NCBI RefSeq assembly: GCF_014217565.1
Contig: NZ_CP043661.1
Span: 1,922,001 to 1,986,000, forward strand
Reading direction: 5' to 3'
Origin: Kribbella qitaiheensis
Lineage (GTDB): Bacteria; Actinomycetota; Actinomycetes; Propionibacteriales; Kribbellaceae
DNA: 64,000 nt
In this document: piece after piece, positions 63,396-64,000 of the stretch
Layout of the letters: each line of letters starts with the position of its first letter
Position numbering within the stretch: position 1 is the stretch's first letter
The notes under the pieces: model-generated
Told to the model about the DNA's origin: nothing
The model's database searches: none
What the model saw: the letters and a program-made list of their open reading frames with translations, nothing else
Made by a program: the position numbers and the translations under genes

Positions 63396-64000
63396 ATGCG
63401 CATTCTCAACCACGAGATCCCCTCAGCAGTAGGCCAGACCGTCACGGTGGCCGGCTGGGTGCACCGAAGACGACGGCTCGCAGCCGTCGGGTTCCTGATC
63501 CTGCGCGACAGATCGGGCCTCAGCCAGATCGTCGTCAAGGGCCCGGAAGCCCAAGCCCAGCTGGACGAACTGGGCGAAGAAACCGTCGTCCAGGTGACCG
63601 GCCTGGTGGCTGCCAATCCGCAGGCACCCGGCGGCGCCGAGATCGTCGACCCGACCATCACACCGCTGACCGAGCCGGCTCAGACGCCGCCGATCGAGCT
63701 GTGGCGACCCACTGTCGGCGCGGGGCTTCCTGTCGTCCTGGACAACGCGCCGGTCGCCCTGCGGCATCCGGCGATCCGGGCCGGCTGGGAGATCGCGGCG
63801 GCGGCGTTGCACGGGTTCAGGAGCACGCTCGACGGGCTGGAGTTCACCGAGATCCAGACGCCGAAGATCGTCGGTACGGCGACCGAGTCCGGCGCGAACG
63901 TCTTCGCGCTCGACTACTTCGGCGGCCCGGCGTACCTGGCCCAGTCGCCGCAGTTCTACAAGCAGACGATGGTCGGCGTGTTCGAACGCGTCTACGAGGT
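63396..64000 (+). CDS. aspS: Aspartyl-tRNA synthetase, archaeal type (3' end outside window)
   Basis: About 201 codons visible from ATG 63396, running off the end. N-terminal OB-fold anticodon domain (VTVAGWVHRRRRLAAVGFLILRD) and the start of the class II core with PALRHPAIRAGWEI-like and GTATESGANVFALDYFGGPAYLAQSPQFYKQ. Archaeal-type AspRS often also charges tRNA-Asn (aspartyl-tRNA ligase of Asp/Asn type). Preceded by a T-box whose specifier is Asp. Confidence 0.93.
   Translation, partial: MRILNHEIPSAVGQTVTVAGWVHRRRRLAAVGFLILRDRSGLSQIVVKGPEAQAQLDELGEETVVQVTGLVAANPQAPGGAEIVDPTITPLTEPAQTPPIELWRPTVGAGLPVVLDNAPVALRHPAIRAGWEIAAAALHGFRSTLDGLEFTEIQTPKIVGTATESGANVFALDYFGGPAYLAQSPQFYKQTMVGVFERVYE

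Overview
The window is about 64 kb of GC-rich DNA with many GTG starts, 4-bp start/stop overlaps and an actinobacterial gene set: egtABCD ergothioneine genes, WhiB1 next to the histidine kinase PdtaS, a SigR/RsrA pair, a SpoIIAB-like anti-sigma/SigF pair, the actinobacterial 2-oxoglutarate enzyme Kgd, DUF3052, DUF6104 and the tiny ribosomal protein bL37. I read it as chromosome of a soil actinomycete. Kribbella or a relative in the Propionibacteriales is my guess, not something the sequence proves.

Layout. 0-4.3 kb: LacI regulator (3' end cut off) divergent from a carbohydrate ABC importer. 4.3-8.7 kb: egtABCD on the minus strand. 8.9-13.5 kb: ferric-siderophore importer, with a FhuF-like reductase at the end of its operon, a divergent binding lipoprotein and iron-box-like sites between. 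13.5-16.5 kb: an orphan protein, an extradiol-dioxygenase-like protein, a RibD-C reductase and a divergent FolP. 16.6-19.7 kb: oxidative L-fucose-type operon. 20-22.6 kb: ABC-F protein and GntR regulator. 22.7-27.5 kb: DUF3052, Kgd, DUF6104. 27.6-33.8 kb: AAA ATPase, HxlR, ArsR with a divergent CaCA exchanger, a Wbl variant, GNAT, MDR oxidoreductase and malic enzyme. 34-39.3 kb: two back-to-back polar amino-acid ABC importers. 39.5-44 kb: anti-sigma/SigF, WhiB1 and PdtaS. 44-51.5 kb: DUF2785, endo/exonuclease-phosphatase, DUF3311 with MctP, and an HD-GYP pair (one active-looking, one degenerate). 51.7-57.2 kb: bL37 and two XRE/NB-ARC/TPR paralogues, one a wreck. 57.2-63.1 kb: RsrA/SigR, hydrolase, SRAP, degenerate GGDEF protein and a membrane-anchored sigma factor fused to its own anti-sigma-like and extracellular parts. 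63.2 kb to the end: a T-box leader and the start of an archaeal-type aspartyl-tRNA synthetase.

Most notable. (1) Two ~163-nt elements (39305-39466, 41664-41827) fold into long hairpins whose arms are unrelated in sequence but complementary within each copy, around conserved internal boxes and an identical apical loop. This looks like an undescribed structured RNA or mobile hairpin family; a third, differently sequenced long hairpin (40979-41115) lies between them. (2) A T-box riboswitch with Asp specifier GAC and a ribosome-binding-site-sequestering helix controls aspS. (3) The sigma/anti-sigma/transmembrane/ectodomain fusion. (4) Five otherwise intact genes are each broken by one extra base inside a GGGCC run, which points to a shared sequence error rather than five real mutations.
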